DNA from: Bacillota bacterium
GTDB taxonomy: Bacteria > Bacillota > Clostridia > Acetivibrionales > DSM-1351
NCBI GenBank assembly: GCA_023397905.1
Contig: JAEWSZ010000211.1
Span: forward strand, 1-64,000
Direction of reading: 5' to 3'
DNA length: 64,000 nucleotides
Of this stretch, positions 34,494 through 42,789 are shown piece by piece (the first letter of the stretch is position 1; each line of letters starts with the position of its first letter). The position numbers were made by a program, and so were the translations under genes. A model generated the notes under the pieces. That model saw only the letters and a program-made list of their open reading frames with translations. It was not told the DNA's origin and did not search any database.

Positions 34494-35345
34494 TTAAAAT
34501 GTGGCGGTATCAGGGTTCTGAGAATACCCGCAGCAGCCCTTCAGATCTGAAACGACCTGCACATCCTGCACCGAAAGCTCAAAATCGAAAACCTCCGCAT
34601 TTTCCCTGATCCGGGCTTCGGAGACCGACTTTGGCAGCGGTAAAAATCCCTTTTGCAAACTCCAGCGGACGCATATCTGCGCGATTGTCCTGTCATATTT
34701 CTTTGCAAGGGCTTGCATTTCCGGCACTTTAAAAATCAATCCCGTTCCCAGAGGGCTGTATGCCTCCGGCAAAATATTGTGCGCTTTGCAATAGGCGACC
34801 ACCTCATCCTGGGTATCTCCGGGGCAAAGCCTGATCTGATTTACCATAGGCGCAACAGTTGCGGTCTTCATGAGCTCGTCTATATGCCTCGGGTGAAAAT
34901 TGCTGATGCCTATGGAGCGGATGCGCCCTGCGGAATACAATTCCTCAAAGGCCTTCCAGCTGCCTGCATTGGCCTCCTGCCAGCGGTCTCTGTATTTTAT
35001 GGGATTTGGCCAGTGGATGAGATACAGGTCCAGATAATCCGTATCCAGCTTTTTCATGGTTTCTTCAAAGGCCTTTATGGTATTCTCATAGCCGTGATCG
35101 GCATTGTGCAGCTTACTGGTAATGAAAATATCCTTTCTCGGGATGCCGCTCTGCTTTACCGCAATACCTACGCTCTGTTCATTTCCGTATCCTGCGGCAG
35201 TGTCTATATGGCGGTATCCCAGTTCCAAAGCCTTTTTTACTGCGGATACGGCGGTTTCTCCGTCCGGAGTCTGCCAGGTGCCAAAACCCACACATGGAAT
35301 TTGAACCCCATTATGTAATTGATAGCAATCAGTTAATGATTTCAC
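34494..35345 (-). CDS. Aldo/keto reductase (second copy, AKR5-like)
   Basis: A 283-residue NADPH-dependent reductase with tetrad Asp48, Tyr53 (HIDTAAGYGNE), Lys78 (TSKLHNA) and His111 (YLIHWPNP). The open frame extends 46 codons further up, but the GTG at 35345 has AGGGGGG 6 nt upstream and gives the family N-terminus MKSLTDCYQLHNGVQIP. The extra upstream codons cover a MerR-type promoter, which confirms this choice. It probably reduces 2,5-diketogluconate-like or methylglyoxal-type carbonyls. Confidence 0.87.
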   Translation of the reverse strand: MKSLTDCYQLHNGVQIPCVGFGTWQTPDGETAVSAVKKALELGYRHIDTAAGYGNEQSVGIAVKQSGIPRKDIFITSKLHNADHGYENTIKAFEETMKKLDTDYLDLYLIHWPNPIKYRDRWQEANAGSWKAFEELYSAGRIRSIGISNFHPRHIDELMKTATVAPMVNQIRLCPGDTQDEVVAYCKAHNILPEAYSPLGTGLIFKVPEMQALAKKYDRTIAQICVRWSLQKGFLPLPKSVSEARIRENAEVFDFELSVQDVQVVSDLKGCCGYSQNPDTATF

Positions 35346-35400
35346 ATTAATCCCCCCTAAAAAAGTATAGTTTTTTGATAAATTATTATCCAATAATAAA

Positions 35401-35431
35401 ATTGTAGACCTTAACGTTAACTCTAAGTCAA
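35401..35431 (-). promoter_or_regulatory. MerR-type promoter of the second aldo/keto reductase
   Basis: Minus-strand TTGACT (35431-35426), 19-bp spacer containing GAGTTAACGTTAAGG, TACAAT (35406-35401). Spacer length and palindrome match the promoter at 24735. Confidence 0.7.
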
Positions 35432-35496
35432 TAGCATTATCAAAATTTGGATCAAAATTTGGAAGATAATGTAAAAATTCCATGCGGAAAAATATA

Positions 35497-35520
35497 AAGG
35501 TGCCCTATGTGGGCACCCTT
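35497..35520 (-). terminator. Terminator after the His-rich protein gene
   Basis: Minus-strand AAGGGTGCCC-ACATA-GGGCACCTT stem followed by TATATTTTT, 66 bp after the His-rich gene and before the MerR-type promoter. Confidence 0.65.
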
Positions 35521-35585
35521 GATTGCAAAGTAGATTTTATAAATTTATTTTAATAATATTTATTTCTGTTTCTAAAATTCCATGT

Positions 35586-35825
35586 TTAATAATGCACATG
35601 GCTGTGACTGTGTCCATGGTCATGATCGTGATCATGAGTATGTTCGTGGCCGTGATCATGTCCGTGGTCGTATTCATCTTCAACTATCTGGTGATACAAT
35701 GCTTTATACAGCTCCGCAACTGATTTAACCTTTTCCTCTGCCGTCATATTTTCAAAAAATTTCTCATTGCTGACGGCGGCCACAACTATTTCTGTCACAA
35801 AGCTTTCGCTGTTAATTCCACACAT
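35586..35825 (-). CDS. Small histidine-rich protein, probable metal binder
   Basis: A 79-residue protein. The first 50 residues form a soluble, mostly helical part (EKVKSVAELYKALYHQIVEDEYD), and the last 27 are almost all His, Asp, Gly and Glu (DHGHDHGHEHTHDHDHDHGH and further), a typical Ni/Co/Zn-chelating tail. GGAAGGTG precedes the ATG by 9 nt. It is a single-gene unit with a structured leader upstream and a terminator downstream. It may store or hand over nickel, in line with the nickel transporter and His-rich NikO in this window, but no family is recognised. Confidence 0.7.
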   Translation of the reverse strand: MCGINSESFVTEIVVAAVSNEKFFENMTAEEKVKSVAELYKALYHQIVEDEYDHGHDHGHEHTHDHDHDHGHSHSHVHY

Positions 35826-36010
35826 GTTTATACACCTTCCTTTCCCGCTTTATCTCTCAAATAAAATCTACTTATTCATTAACACTGTCAAATGTTCTTT
35901 CCAGCAAGACTCTGTTGCTCACCAGTGAAATTTCTATTATCCTCGCCTTGATATATTTCCTCTGATAAAAAGGTAAATCCTGTCATATTTAATTTTTCTG
36001 TAAAAGCAAA

Positions 36011-36060
36011 AAACCATAAAGGTTGCCCTGCAATGATACATGGTTTCAACCTTCATGGTT
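36011..36060 (-). terminator. Attenuator-like hairpin in the His-rich gene leader
   Basis: Minus-strand AACCATGAAGGTTG pairs with CAACCTTTATGGTT (one G-U pair), followed by TTTTTTG: a good terminator about 190 nt ahead of the His-rich gene. The 5' arm could instead fold alone as AACC-ATGAA-GGTT, which resembles hairpins in the nik and ECF leaders. In the plus direction the hairpin is also followed by AATTTTTATTT. Confidence 0.5.
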
Positions 36061-36070
36061 AATTTTTATT

Positions 36071-36347
36071 TACCCTCACTTGACAATGTCCAACACGCCT
36101 GAAAGCGATGAAATTGGCCGCTAACTGCGTTCTCGTCCTCGGAATACACAGAGTATTCCTTCGTCCTGCGGCCTTGTTATCATCGCAATTTCATCGCTTT
36201 CAGGTCGCAGAGTTTCCGGCGAGAGGATTTTCAGAAATTTTTGGCTCTAAAACGGAGTGAATAATTTGTTTATTCACGAGTATTTTGAGCCAAAAAGATC
36301 GAAAATCAGCCGACGAAAACCGTATTGTACATTGTCAAGGGAGGGTA
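36071..36347. mobile_element. 277-bp TA-flanked MITE-like element
   Basis: The ends are 19-bp inverted repeats (taccctcacttgacaatgt at the left, its complement with one mismatch at the right), each beginning with TA, which fits a TA target duplication as made by IS630/Tc1-mariner transposases. Inside are two large hairpins: a perfect 18-bp pair CTGAAAGCGATGAAATTG/complement (about 36099-36203) enclosing a GGCCGC/GCGGCC and GGAATAC/GTATTCC stem, and a second built on GGCTC/GAGCC and GTGAATAA/TTATTCAC (about 36243-36293). No reading frame of note is inside. It is non-autonomous; no transposase is in this window. Confidence 0.7.
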
Positions 36348-36516
36348 CAGTATTAAATTAATATTGAATTTTATCCGCATATTATTTCACGTATTCACAC
36401 GTATTCATTGGAATGCATACATGAACGATTTTTCAAATCTTCCTGACTTGATTATCCTTACTGAATTATAAATCATTATCTGGTGGTTGTCCAATGATTT
36501 TACGCATTTATTTCGT

Positions 36517-37638
36517 TCATAGCTCCACCCACCGGTTTTTTTCGCTGCTGTCCAGGCATGCATCGACCAGCTCCATTATCCGGCGGCCTGTTTCAAAGGT
36601 GGCATAATTCTGCTCCTGTGCTTTATAGCTCCCGTCAAAAATGGAATTATAAAAGGCTTTTATGGCATTGGTCAGGGCGTCATGCCACCCCACGGAGTGA
36701 CCCGCCGGCAGATTCCCGTATGCTTTTATCCCGTCGCTCAGATATTCCGGGGCGGCATATACCAGTTCATTGGGCTTATTCCGGTTGCCGATATTCAAAA
36801 TATCCGGCTTTTCCTGATGCCATTCCAATAATTTTTCACTTCCGCTGACCGACAGGCTCAATGCATTTTTCTTGCCTGCCGACACCTGGGAAAAAATAAA
36901 ATTAAAAGGAGTCCCGTCTTCAAACCTGCCCATGACAAAAGCTCCGTCTTCCGAGCTCATCCTCACCTCTTCCAGCTCACCCGGCTTAGTCCGGCGTTTT
37001 CTCACAGGGTGTGCTATAAACAAATTTGAATATACCGATTTGATCCTCTTTCCCGTGACAAACTGCGCCGTATCAAAGCAGTGTGAACCTATATCCGCAA
37101 CAGCCCTGGATCTGCCTCCCATTTCCGGGTCCATCCTCCAGTCATAATCTGTGTCATACAGGAGCCAGTCCTGCAGATACTGTCCCGATACCATGAAAAT
37201 CCGCCCGGCCTCTCCATGCCTGATTATCTGCTGCATTTGCTGCACCATGGCATTGTGCCGGTAGTTGAAATTCACTCCCGCGGCCACATCGTTTTTTTCC
37301 GCAAGCCGCGCCAGCTGCTCCGCTTCCAAAGCATCCAGCGTGAGCGGTTTTTCACAGTAAATATGCTTGCCCTTCAAAATTGCCTCTTTATTAACGGGAA
37401 AATGTAAGAAACTCGGAGTACAGTTATGTACGGCGTCAATGGTATCATCCTCAAGCAACGCCCGGTAATCCGTATACCATTTTTCAATTCCCAGCTGCCC
37501 GCTCACCAGCCTTGCGGCGGCTTCATCCTTTTCAACGATTGCCGCAACCTTCAGATTTGGAATTCTCCGGATCGCCTCAATATGCTGCTTTCCAATAAAG
37601 CCAGTGCCAACCACTCCTATCTGTAATTGTCCGCACAT
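36517..37638 (-). CDS. Gfo/Idh/MocA-family oxidoreductase
   Basis: A 373-residue NAD(P)-dependent sugar dehydrogenase. The Rossmann motif is GVVGTGFIG (8-16), the catalytic Lys lies in CEKPLTLD (EKP 96-98), and the C-terminal alpha/beta domain includes DIGSHCFDTAQFVTG with the conserved Asp/His pair. The ATG at 37638 has AGGAGGG about 6 nt upstream. It is the last gene of the long 47.8-36.5 kb sugar locus. Such enzymes oxidise sugar hydroxyls, commonly at C3, which matters for the pathway idea given the TIM-barrel isomerase and VOC proteins of the same operon. Confidence 0.87.
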   Translation of the reverse strand: MCGQLQIGVVGTGFIGKQHIEAIRRIPNLKVAAIVEKDEAAARLVSGQLGIEKWYTDYRALLEDDTIDAVHNCTPSFLHFPVNKEAILKGKHIYCEKPLTLDALEAEQLARLAEKNDVAAGVNFNYRHNAMVQQMQQIIRHGEAGRIFMVSGQYLQDWLLYDTDYDWRMDPEMGGRSRAVADIGSHCFDTAQFVTGKRIKSVYSNLFIAHPVRKRRTKPGELEEVRMSSEDGAFVMGRFEDGTPFNFIFSQVSAGKKNALSLSVSGSEKLLEWHQEKPDILNIGNRNKPNELVYAAPEYLSDGIKAYGNLPAGHSVGWHDALTNAIKAFYNSIFDGSYKAQEQNYATFETGRRIMELVDACLDSSEKNRWVEL

Positions 37639-37657
37639 ACGGAGCCCTCCTTTCCGG

Positions 37658-38119
37658 CTATTTGTCACAAATCACCTGAAGGCTTTTTTCCGTATACTGC
37701 ATGACCTCGATTTCGTTCCCCTCGGGGTCCTGTATGTAAAACGCCCTGGAATGGCACCTGAGAGGAGCCTCTTCAACTAAAAACGGGCGCCTGAACGGAG
37801 ACTTTCCCGCCGCCGGGCCATGTGTGAGCTTAACGCCCTTGGCTTCCAATGTTTCCGCAGCCTCCTCAATATTCTCCACAATCAGGCATATATGATGATG
37901 CCCCTGATTTTCCCATGGATCGTTATCGCTGTACTGCTCATTGAAAAGCTCGATAAATTCACCGGGAGCCACTTTCAGGTATGTAAGCCACGGATTTCCG
38001 TTCTGATGGCGCAAAGTAAACATAAATTCAAGCTCCAGAGTGTCTCTGTAAAAGGAGACCATTTTTTCGAAATCATGGCATCGAAAACTTGTATGGGTGA
38101 TATTTTTTATTCCGGACAT
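37658..38119 (-). CDS. VOC-family (glyoxalase-like) protein A
   Basis: A 153-residue double-beta-alpha-beta-beta-beta protein. Probable metal ligands are His9 (ITHTSFRC), the His of HHHICLIVEN and Glu in EGNEIEVMQY. It ends EKSLQVICDK, almost the same as the end of the next VOC protein (GDSLQILCDK), so the two are tandem duplicates. It starts at 38119 with AGGAAG 8 nt upstream, 4 nt after its neighbour's stop. VOC enzymes do isomerisations, lyase and dioxygenase reactions; the substrate here is probably a keto-sugar. Confidence 0.8.
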   Translation of the reverse strand: MSGIKNITHTSFRCHDFEKMVSFYRDTLELEFMFTLRHQNGNPWLTYLKVAPGEFIELFNEQYSDNDPWENQGHHHICLIVENIEEAAETLEAKGVKLTHGPAAGKSPFRRPFLVEEAPLRCHSRAFYIQDPEGNEIEVMQYTEKSLQVICDK

Positions 38120-38123
38120 TTTC

Positions 38124-38597
38124 TCATCTTCCTTTCTGCTTATCACATAAAATTTGCAAGCTGTCCCCGGTAAATTCCATTATTTCAATATCATTGCCTT
38201 CAGGGTCCTGAATAAAGGCGCACAGGCTTCCGCACATCCCGGGCCTGTAGTCCTCATATGGCTCCGACATGCGTGGGGCAACCAGCGCAGGGCCGTGGTA
38301 TACCGGGATACCTTTGGCCTCCAGACTGCGTATCGTTCCGGCATAATCACTTATTTCAAAGCAAAAATGATTTGGGGAATGATTCAGGAATTTGTTGTCT
38401 CCCGTATAGCTTTCGGAAAACAGCTCTATAAACTGACCTTTTGACACGCGGATATAGGTCAGCCACAGTTCCCCCCTGTCGTTATCCAGGTGGAATATTT
38501 CCTGCAGCCCCAATTTATCCACGTAGAACTCTCTCATGGCTTCAAAGCTCTTGCAGCGCAGGGCTATATGCCCCAAACGGGTATATTTGATCGACAT
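38124..38597 (-). CDS. VOC-family (glyoxalase-like) protein B
   Basis: A 157-residue paralogue of protein A. Metal ligands likely are His10 (RLGHIALRC), the His in NHFCFEISDY and the Glu in EGNDIEIMEF. The frame is open far upstream, but AGGAGA lies 8 nt before the ATG at 38597, giving the usual VOC N-terminus. It lies 16 bp after the SDR gene. It may form a heterodimer with protein A. Confidence 0.8.
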   Translation of the reverse strand: MSIKYTRLGHIALRCKSFEAMREFYVDKLGLQEIFHLDNDRGELWLTYIRVSKGQFIELFSESYTGDNKFLNHSPNHFCFEISDYAGTIRSLEAKGIPVYHGPALVAPRMSEPYEDYRPGMCGSLCAFIQDPEGNDIEIMEFTGDSLQILCDKQKGR

Positions 38598-38613
38598 AAT
38601 AAAATCTCCTTTT

Positions 38614-39315
38614 TTATTTATTGAGCATAGGTTCGCCCTTGTAATTGACATAGATTTCTTCATTGCCGGGCAGTATCTGCCCCACGGCAATTTTATAAAT
38701 ATATCCGGCGGACTCCTCCGGTGAAATCTGCCCGTTATCTCCGCCCATGGCGGTCTTCATCCTTCCCGGATGCACGGCAAAAACTCTGGCATTTATATTC
38801 AGCTCATTAAAGGTCTCCTTTAATGAAAATGAATATTGGGCTATGGCCGTTTTGCTTAAGCAATATGCCGGGAACCAGCTGCCCACATGGTCAATGGCCA
38901 TTATCTCCGAGGAAATATTTATAACGGCCGGATTTTTACTTTTCTTCAGCAACGGTAAAAATACATTGTTCAGATAAATAGGCCCTATAGTGTTCACTTT
39001 AAATGTTTTTAACAGATTTTCGTAGGTGTCCTCAGTAATGTAACCATTCCTGTTAAGCAGGACCCCCGCCGAATTGATTACCGCGTCAATGCTGTCTGCC
39101 TGTTCATTTACAAGCTTTCCGGCATTTTCTATATCCTTGGGCTCGGCAACATTCAGCTTAAAAATGCTCAAATTCTCATTATCCCTTACAGCTTCAAGCT
39201 CCCGGATATTGTCCGGTGATGAAACACCTGCGAAAACCCTGTGACCCGAATCCAAAAACTTTTTTACAAGGCAGAACCCCAATCCCCTTGACGCCCCTGT
39301 TATCAGAATATTCAT
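38614..39315 (-). CDS. Short-chain dehydrogenase/reductase
   Basis: A 233-residue classical SDR with TGASRGLG (6-13), NSAG (about 81-84) and the catalytic Ser near 136 plus Tyr151/Lys155 (YCLSKTAIA). The ATG at 39315 has GGAAG 9 nt upstream. It probably reduces or oxidises a keto-sugar intermediate of the operon. It lies between the isomerase and VOC protein B. Confidence 0.83.
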   Translation of the reverse strand: MNILITGASRGLGFCLVKKFLDSGHRVFAGVSSPDNIRELEAVRDNENLSIFKLNVAEPKDIENAGKLVNEQADSIDAVINSAGVLLNRNGYITEDTYENLLKTFKVNTIGPIYLNNVFLPLLKKSKNPAVINISSEIMAIDHVGSWFPAYCLSKTAIAQYSFSLKETFNELNINARVFAVHPGRMKTAMGGDNGQISPEESAGYIYKIAVGQILPGNEEIYVNYKGEPMLNK

Positions 39316-39435
39316 ACTAAAATCTTCCAACCTGGTACCCTCATCTTTCCGGTTCGTACTTTAAATTAAATAATATGCCGCATTGTTTGATCGTTTCAGG
39401 CAATACGTGCACCTCTCCGGGATAGTTCCCCTTTT

Positions 39436-40278
39436 CTAAATTTTTTTAATATTGACCTTTTCTTTTCCGGCCACGCCTCTGATGTAGGAAACGGCGTTTT
39501 TGTACTCTTCATAGGTCTGCATATGCTCCACGAACAGAGTCGTGTCCGGCCCCAACTGTTCGGTCAGCTGCAATACGCCGGCAAAGTCAATACTGCCCTG
39601 TCCCGGAGCTACCTCTCTTATGCCGCAGGGGAGGATATTGGATATGTACACATCCTTGGCATGTATACTTTTTATATATGGCCCCAGCTTTTTATAGCAG
39701 TCTTTTATGAATTCGGTGCTGTTAAGGTACCTGTCAACGCTGTTTATCATATTTGTATAGTCCAGGTGGACCCCCATGGCTTTCCGGTCAATGTCTTTTA
39801 TAAGTTGCAGGTAATCGTCTGGTGAGTCTGGATGCATCCAGGGCATGGGCTCCAGGGTATAAAAAGTGTGCCTTGGCTTTACGCTGTCAATGATGGACCG
39901 CACCGTGTCCACAATAAGCGCATATGTATCCCCGGAATAATTGCTTTTGTAGCAGCCGTCCCAGATTTCTCCCGTGGTTCCCGCAATATTGACACAGCAG
40001 TTGGCGTGCAATTCATCGGCAAGGGCTAATTGCTGCCTTGAAAATTCCAATGCTTCGCGGCGCTCCTGTTCGTCCTTAGCCAGTGAATTTTTCCAGATGC
40101 CCACTTCACCGAATACAAGATTATTTCCCCTGGCATATTTGATATAAGTTTGTTTAACTTCAACCGCATCTGTATAATCAACAGGTGCCAGTACCGCACT
40201 GTACTCCAGATCCCTGACCAGCTCAATCCACCCGTCCGGATCGGAATAGCTTTTTGGAATGCCTCCGCCTATTCTCAT
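39436..40278 (-). CDS. Sugar phosphate isomerase/epimerase-like TIM barrel
   Basis: A 280-residue AP-endonuclease-2/xylose-isomerase-like barrel. Metal ligands likely are Glu in TLEPMPW, Asp/His around GVHLDYTN, His in SIHAKDVY and Glu in FVEHMQTY. Relatives act as keto-sugar epimerases, isomerases or, in 3-keto-glycoside pathways, as lyases. It is flanked by VOC protein C upstream and the SDR downstream, in the operon that ends with the Gfo/Idh/MocA oxidoreductase. Confidence 0.82.
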   Translation of the reverse strand: MRIGGGIPKSYSDPDGWIELVRDLEYSAVLAPVDYTDAVEVKQTYIKYARGNNLVFGEVGIWKNSLAKDEQERREALEFSRQQLALADELHANCCVNIAGTTGEIWDGCYKSNYSGDTYALIVDTVRSIIDSVKPRHTFYTLEPMPWMHPDSPDDYLQLIKDIDRKAMGVHLDYTNMINSVDRYLNSTEFIKDCYKKLGPYIKSIHAKDVYISNILPCGIREVAPGQGSIDFAGVLQLTEQLGPDTTLFVEHMQTYEEYKNAVSYIRGVAGKEKVNIKKI

Positions 40279-40330
40279 AAATATGCCCTCCCTTTAAGAA
40301 TTACCTCAATTGACCTCCTGAATTGGTTTC

Positions 40331-40789
40331 CTAAAAGTTTTCCAGAAGTTCTAGCATAAGCTTAAGATCCGGCCTCGCGTCCACATAGGAGTACCTGCCC
40401 GTACCGCCGGGATAATACCCCGCCTGTTTGAGTGAAAATCCCTTTTCACTGAGAATTTTAACTTTTCCGTCGGTGTCCTTTATTGTAAATGCAATGTGAT
40501 GAAAGCCCTCTCCGTTTTTATTGAGGTCATCCCTCCAAACGCTGGGAGTATGGTCGGGTTCAATCAATTCAAGCTGCAGCTGCCCTATATTGAAAAACAT
40601 CATTTTGCAGGTGGCCCCGCACGGCTGGCCCTTATATACCGTACGGACCTCCTCGTACTTTCCTGAGGCTACCACAGGAGGGCATTCCATTCCGAAGAAA
40701 TCCGCATAGGCCTTGCCCGTCGCCTTTATGTCCTCCACTACCAAGCCTATCTGACAGATCACATCTGTTCCAAGATAACCCTTTGACAT
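40331..40789 (-). CDS. VOC-family protein C (methylmalonyl-CoA-epimerase-like)
   Basis: A 152-residue VOC protein with likely ligands Gln13 (VICQIGLVVED), His in HHIAFTIKD and Glu in LMLELLENF, the Gln/His/Glu pattern seen in methylmalonyl-CoA epimerase-type members. It is clearly distinct from VOC proteins A and B. It is the first enzyme gene after the LplABC transporter, 83 bp from it. Confidence 0.8.
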   Translation of the reverse strand: MSKGYLGTDVICQIGLVVEDIKATGKAYADFFGMECPPVVASGKYEEVRTVYKGQPCGATCKMMFFNIGQLQLELIEPDHTPSVWRDDLNKNGEGFHHIAFTIKDTDGKVKILSEKGFSLKQAGYYPGGTGRYSYVDARPDLKLMLELLENF

Positions 40790-40872
40790 AATAAACCACC
40801 CTCTCCTATATACCGTTCTAATATATTTTTAGACTTTAAGGTTAATACTTTCAATATAAAATTGCCCGTCCT

Positions 40873-41754
40873 CTAGCCCTTTACAGCTCCTATCGTGATT
40901 CCCTTTACAAAATATTTCTGAAAGAAGGGATAAACAATCAGCATGGGAAGGGCTCCCATAACCGCCACCGCCATTTTTATGCCTGTGGCAGGCAGCGACA
41001 TGCCCCTGACTGAGGAGGCCGATGAATTGCTCTTCATAAACTGGACATCCAGGAGCATTTTATTCAAAATAACCGGAATACTGTAAAGCTTGTCGTCATT
41101 TATAAAATACAGGCCGTTCAGCCAGTCGTTCCAATAGCCCAGACCCACCAATAACGCCAGTGTGGCAATGATGGGAAGCGACATGGGAAGTACTATTTTC
41201 ACCAGTATGCCCGTCTCCCCCGAGCCGTCAATCCTGGCCGCTTCGATTACGGCATCCGGAATGTTGCTTGTAAAATAAGTGCGCATCATTATTATGTAAA
41301 ATGCGCCCAGCAGCAGATTCGGAACAATCAGCGCCCAAAGCGTATCCTTTATATGAAATATCTGCGTCCACATCATATAGCTCGGTATCAGGCCGCCGTT
41401 AAAAAGCATTGTGAAAAAAACAAAAAATGCGAATATATTCCGGCAGGGCAAGTCCTTCCTTGACAGGGGATAGGCGAACAATGTGGTGAACACCAGATTT
41501 GTCAGCGTTCCTATTGCAGTTATAACAATTGAGATCAAATAACCTCTGACAATGGAGGATGAGTCTATCAGCAGGTATTTATAGGCGTCAAAGCTGATTT
41601 TCAGCGGAATAAACGAATACCCGTACTTTATCAGTGTTTTTTCTTCTGTGATGGAAGATACGATCAGCAGTACGAAAGGCAGTACGCAAAGTAATGCCAG
41701 GCCCACCATAATAATATGTGAAACAGCTTGAAAGGTTTTGTTCTTTTCAACCAT
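40873..41754 (-). CDS. LplC/YtcP-type ABC permease
   Basis: A 293-residue permease with about six membrane segments and the EAA loop IEAARIDGSGETGILVKIVLP. The RGMSLPATGIKMAVAV and C-terminal KYFVKGITIGAVKG are typical of the LplC group, which serves complex oligosaccharides in Firmicutes. It lies 20 bp downstream of the LplB-type permease. Confidence 0.88.
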   Translation of the reverse strand: MVEKNKTFQAVSHIIMVGLALLCVLPFVLLIVSSITEEKTLIKYGYSFIPLKISFDAYKYLLIDSSSIVRGYLISIVITAIGTLTNLVFTTLFAYPLSRKDLPCRNIFAFFVFFTMLFNGGLIPSYMMWTQIFHIKDTLWALIVPNLLLGAFYIIMMRTYFTSNIPDAVIEAARIDGSGETGILVKIVLPMSLPIIATLALLVGLGYWNDWLNGLYFINDDKLYSIPVILNKMLLDVQFMKSNSSASSVRGMSLPATGIKMAVAVMGALPMLIVYPFFQKYFVKGITIGAVKG

Positions 41755-41774
41755 GACTTTTTACCACCCTTCCC

Positions 41775-42719
41775 TTAGAATAGTGCATCTTCCGAGCTGA
41801 TTTTTTTTACTACGAAATTGGCGGACAATACCAGAACCAGCCCCACCATGGACTGGTAAAAACCCGCCGCGGACGCCATACCGATATTATTGGTCTGCAT
41901 AAGGCCCCTGAACACATAGGTGTCGATGGTATTGGTAACATCCAGAAGAGGGCCGCTGTTCATGGGGATCTGATAGAAAAGTCCGAAATCGGAGTAGAAT
42001 ATTTTCCCCACCGCCAGTAATGTCAAAGTTATGATGGTGGTTTTCAGCCCCGGCAGGGTTATATTGGTGACCTGCTGCCATCTGCTTGCGCCGTCAATAA
42101 CCGCGGCTTCGTAGTATCCCCTGTCAATTCCCACAAGTGTGGCATAGTAAATAATGCAGTAATAGCCGAAGGTCTTCCACAGGTTTACAAATATTATGAT
42201 GAAAGGCCAGGGTTTCGGGTCGGAATACCATGAGACGGTTTTTATCCCAAAGGTCTCTAAAATACTGTTGTTTATAAATCCCGTATCGGTACTTAAAAAA
42301 GCGTATACCAGGTAGCTTACCACAACTATGGAAATCAGGAACGGTATCAATATGATGGTTTGATAAACCTTTTTTGCTGCTTTTGCGGTGATCTCATTCA
42401 ATATGACGGCCACGGTTATGGCTATTACCGTACCTAAAACAATAAATGCTATATTATAGCCAAGGGTATTTCTCGTAATCGTCCATGCATCCTTTGTCTT
42501 AAATAAAAACTTAAAATTGTTCAGGCCTACGAAACGGCTGTTGAATACTCCCAATCTGGCGTTAAATTGTTCAAAGGCAATGACCAGTCCGGCCATGGGT
42601 ATGTAGTTGTTTATGAGCAGGTATATTGTGCCGGGCAGCATCATCAGATATAACGGCAGAAATCTTTTGAATTTGTTTTGCTTCAAGCCGGAAAGTTGCT
42701 GTGTTTTTTCAGCCCTCAT
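41775..42719 (-). CDS. LplB/YteP-type ABC permease
   Basis: A 314-residue permease with the LplB-group start (LPLYLMMLPGTIYLLINNYIPM, split by the first helix) and EAA loop YEAAVIDGASRWQQVTNITLP. It lies after the binding-protein gene, separated by a hairpin. It pairs with the LplC-type permease. Confidence 0.88.
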   Translation of the reverse strand: MRAEKTQQLSGLKQNKFKRFLPLYLMMLPGTIYLLINNYIPMAGLVIAFEQFNARLGVFNSRFVGLNNFKFLFKTKDAWTITRNTLGYNIAFIVLGTVIAITVAVILNEITAKAAKKVYQTIILIPFLISIVVVSYLVYAFLSTDTGFINNSILETFGIKTVSWYSDPKPWPFIIIFVNLWKTFGYYCIIYYATLVGIDRGYYEAAVIDGASRWQQVTNITLPGLKTTIITLTLLAVGKIFYSDFGLFYQIPMNSGPLLDVTNTIDTYVFRGLMQTNNIGMASAAGFYQSMVGLVLVLSANFVVKKISSEDALF

Positions 42720-42753
42720 GTTCCGTCCCTCCTAGAAGTTCATAAAGAAACAG

Positions 42754-42779
42754 TCGGGGGAGATCAAATTCTCCCCCGG
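42754..42779 (-). other. Intercistronic hairpin after the binding-protein gene
   Basis: CCGGGGGAG / CTCCCCCGA stem with an 8-nt A/T-rich loop, directly after the stop codon. No U-tract follows. Same arrangement as at 6211, 16856 and 61764. Confidence 0.6.
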
Positions 42780-42789
42780 CTTTGTTGTT

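Noticed and set aside
36499..40789. Classic C-deglycosidase gene set
   Set aside because: The small beta-sandwich partner (DUF6379-type) of DgpB/CarB systems is absent; only the oxidoreductase and TIM-barrel parts resemble them, so no such name is given.
40820..40856. A third possible MerR-type site upstream of VOC protein C
   Set aside because: TTGAAA and a TTAACCTTAA core are present, but no proper -10 box lies at 19 bp and the palindrome is weak.
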